The position numbers and the translations under genes were made by a program. The notes under the pieces were generated by a model, which ran no database searches, had not been told where the DNA came from, and saw only the letters and a list, made by a program, of their open reading frames with translations. 64,000 bases of DNA from Balamuthia mandrillaris (lineage: Eukaryota; Discosea; Longamoebia; Balamuthiidae), in contig JAVKOQ010000284.1 of the NCBI GenBank assembly GCA_031835245.1, positions 1 to 64,000 on the forward strand, written 5' to 3'. Of this stretch, positions 61,402 to 64,000 are shown one piece after another (within the stretch, counting starts at the first letter, position 1; every line of letters begins with the position of its first letter).

Positions 61402-63627
61402 TCTCTCTGCTCTCTCTGCTCTCTCCGCTCTGTCCGTTCTCTCCCGCCTGCCCTCTGCTCCGCTGCTTTGCTGCTGCTCTCTACACTTCACGTTCGCTAA
61501 ATGCAATGCAAATAACGTACTTTTAGCACTCCTGCCACTCGCTCCTCCAAAGAACTTCAGCTAATGTACTCCATGGCCCTAACCCGCTTCGTCAACGGCC
61601 TCGCGGACTCTGCCCAACGCGGCGCCTACGCCACCTCCGTCGGACAGATCGCCGCTCGGATGGGCCTACCGCAGCTGCTGGTAGACCTGCGCCACGGAGC
61701 CACTCACAGCCGCCTCCCCGCGTTGTCCATTCTGAGGTCGGCTGCATCAACGGCCTTGCATTGGTTGGACGAGCGCTATTGGCAACCGCAGCACCATCGC
61801 TTGGCTTGCTCTCGGCATAACCTTCGTGCCCTGTTGCAGAGCTTTCAATCCTTGAAGACCGAGATACAACATCATCGATTGGTGCTGGAGTCAACTTCTG
61901 CTGCGACTTCTTCGTTGTCAAGACAGAATGCGTTGTTGAAGGAGAAAAGCCGGGCGGCTAGAATGTGTTTGAAGACCATCATTTTGGCGACTACCACCCA
62001 TAGAGTGAAGGATTATCTGGTTCCTACTCTGTTGGATGATGGTTTTCTTGTTCCACCTCCTTTGTACGTTCTTCTGCTTATTTCTTCCGTCATCTCTTGA
62101 AGAAGATTCTAATACTTGTGTTATTAGAGCGGGACTCACAGTGGAGGCTGTGTTTCACACATTGACGCAACTGTGGGAAGCCGCATTACAGAGCTTCAAT
62201 TCCTGTTGGCCTGACTTCGTTGCTATCCTATTCCTAGCTATTGTCAAGCGGCTTGCTGAGAAACGTTATGGTTTGTGCTCTCTCTCTCTCTCTCTCTCTC
62301 TTTCTATCCCTCTCTTCATTCCATCTTCATTTTGTTTGACACCCGGAAATTTACATATATCAGATGATCAAGAAGAAGAATCAGAAGAGATGCCTCCAGA
62401 ACAAGAAAAACAAGAAGAGTGGCGACTAAGCATGTTACATTCTTGGGTGCAGTTCCTTTTGGACAAGTCTTATTACCTTACCTCTCTGCAACAGTCCAAC
62501 ATTGCCCCATTTGCCATTCTTATCCAGTCTCTCCTACGGAATCCTATTGAACGGTACTCTACTCTTGCTACTCCTCCTTTCTTCTCGCTCCTTTTTTCCC
62601 TTTCTCTATCGTTGTCTTTTCTTTCTTCTCTGTTTTCCGTTTTTTTCTTATTCTCTAAACAACAAACAGAAACGTAACTTTGGCCTATCAACTGGTTGGC
62701 TTTGTCCAAGATGAAACGATGCCAGTTCTTCGATCCAAAATCGACCGCATTTTATCTCTTCGCACAGACACACCCGCTCCTCCTTCCTTAGCTCCCCAAC
62801 CAAAGCAAGATCTCGCAGCAGCGTTGCAAGCTTACGAGCGTCTCATCGGAGTTTCCTCAAAAAAAACAGCGAAAAAGAAACAAAAAACAGTAACAGAGAA
62901 CAGCACGTCTTCGGCTTCGTCTTTTTCTTCTGCTTCTGCTTTTTCTTTCACTTCTGCTATTCCTTCAGATTCTTCTGCTTCTTCGTCTTCTTCTTCTTCT
63001 TCAAGTGGTGGATGGCAACTGGCTAAACAGGTGTGGCACGACTCACCTTTGGGTATGTTGCCCGGACAAACCTTTCCCAAGCTGGACTTGCCTCCATCTT
63101 TAGATGCAATGCACACAGGTACATACTTATCTCTCTTTTTCTTACTTCTTGCTCTTTACTCTTTTATTTTTTTCCTTCGTTTAAAACCTGACAAACCAAA
63201 AACAATAACAGCTCGTTATTTGGAGCCAATACCACCTCCCCCAATAGTGGAGCATTACGAGCCGCCTCCTGCCTTTGCAACCATCCAAGCGCTCGCCAAC
63301 GTTGTTGCCCCCTCCATCGCAGAAGACCCCTTCCAGCAGCAGCAGCAGCAGCAGCAACAACAACAACAAGAACAACCATCGCTACAACAACAGCTGTCTC
63401 CTTCTTCGTCTCTTGCTGTGGATGAAGACGATATGTTGATAGTGACGCCTATGGAGGCTGCATCGCTTCCGCCATCGCAGGAAGCGGTTGTCCTGGCTGC
63501 GCCGTCTCCCATCATCGCCGAAGCAGCTGCCAATCCCTCATCTCACGTCGCTCTTACAGCCGAGAAGCAAGAAGCAACATCAACGGCAGCACTGTTGTTC
63601 CCTCTCGAAGAACTCCTTTCTCTTTAA
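60921..63627 (+). CDS. LAS1: LAS1 pre-rRNA processing endoribonuclease (HEPN family)
   Basis: Nucleolar endonuclease that, with the kinase Grc3/NOL9, cuts ITS2 during 60S ribosome maturation. Exons 60921-61169, 61247-61329, 61527-62063, 62128-62270, 62364-62553, 62670-63118 and 63212-63627 give 688 residues. The N-terminal LAS1 domain is clear: VRSVPWATWSEWQQVY, VEATASLVEIQL, LMYSMALTRFVNGLAD, GLPQLLVDLRHGATHSRLP with the catalytic RHxxxH (near residue 165), and STALHWLDERYW. The rest is weakly conserved and helical, with a Ser-rich stretch and a C-terminal polyglutamine tract encoded by CAG/CAA near 63335. All six joins keep phase. Promoter with six GTCGAC motifs upstream. Confidence 0.93.
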
Positions 63628-64000
63628 AGTGGTTTTTCCAAAAAGGTAAAAAAGTGGACCAAGTTTTGATTTTTGATTGGTGGTTTGAAATTTGTTCTCT
63701 CATTTTGATTGGATGAATTTAAAAAACGTAGATCGGTAAGGATCGGTTTTTTCTTTATTCAGTAAGCACGTGAAGAGATGGAAACTTGAAACAAAAAAGA
63801 AAAAAACAATCGAAGAAGGGGCACAACAACGGACCGAAAAGGGATGAAAAGTAATGCGGGGCGGGGAAACATAATTGTATTATCCCTCCTCAGCATCACC
63901 TCCTGTCTTTACTTCTATTTCGCCCCTTCTGGTCCCGTCTTTCAGCTGTCCTCCACCGACGAGAATGAAGCAGACGCGGTCCCAGCGAAAAATGAGGAGT
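63628..64000. other. Downstream region, no gene seen
   Basis: T/A-rich sequence including TTTTTGATTGGTGG, a string also found in related form near 47335 (TTGATTGTTGATTGG). A short open frame at the right border has no recognisable content; a gene may begin beyond the window. Confidence 0.4.

Noticed and set aside
1-64000. CRISPR arrays, rRNA genes, bacterial operons or phage genes
   Set aside because: No direct-repeat/spacer pattern, no rRNA core sequence and no prokaryotic gene organisation were seen; the repeats present are microsatellites, tRNA genes and element ends.

Overview
The window is nuclear DNA of a single-celled eukaryote. Almost every gene is broken by short T-rich or CT-repeat spliceosomal introns, all tRNAs are eukaryotic, and there is no operon structure or Shine-Dalgarno pattern. 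The gene content (UHRF1, exportin-7, TAF10, LAS1, SFT2, FYVE, F-box/WD40, WS/DGAT) together with short intergenic gaps and low-complexity Ser/Gln/Glu tracts suggests a free-living amoeba of the Amoebozoa (Acanthamoeba/Balamuthia type). That assignment is inference from style and is not proven here. Exon maps were built by hand; unless an entry says otherwise, the summed exon lengths are divisible by three and the joins restore a recognisable protein.

Layout. 1-819: nothing recognisable. 0.8-14 kb: O6-alkylguanine-DNA alkyltransferase, a convergent F-box/seven-WD40 protein ending in a CaaX box, a macro-domain protein, two head-to-head stomatin/SPFH paralogues, a pseudokinase-like gene with a frameshift, a WD40 protein and TAF10. 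13.8-23.5 kb: a large secreted protein of unknown function, initiator tRNA-Met, SFT2, a UHRF1-like epigenetic regulator, a peptidase E homologue and tRNA-Arg(CCT). 23.7-31.8 kb: a SNARE-FYVE fusion, a T1/BTB protein, a SET protein, an Ldh2-type dehydrogenase, a small membrane ORF, and an intronless protein joining a carbohydrate-binding-like region, a PL3 pectate lyase and a GT8 glycosyltransferase.

31.8-48.1 kb is an accessory region. It holds eleven tRNA-Pro genes covering all three anticodons (AGG, TGG, CGG), one decayed tRNA-Pro copy, retroelement remnants whose ends abut three of the tRNA genes, gag-like fragments and long microsatellites. Between these lie real genes: an F-box/barrel protein, TatD nuclease, a tail-anchored CDR2/BICDR-like coiled coil, a secreted five-repeat cysteine-rich protein and a GT92 glycosyltransferase. 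48.5-64 kb returns to compact housekeeping content: an NTF2-like tail-anchored protein, exportin-7, a WS/DGAT acyltransferase, a ubiquitin-like protein, a CCCH-zinc-finger methyltransferase, tRNA-Gln(CTG), a lysine-rich membrane protein and the LAS1 pre-rRNA endonuclease.

Shared signals. The palindrome GTCGAC recurs just upstream of many start codons, six times in front of LAS1. Splice donors follow GT-A/T-C/T-GT rather than GTAAGT. Most genes are unrelated in function and merely adjacent; the coherent local themes are the tRNA-Pro/retroelement region and the shared promoters of the divergent pairs.
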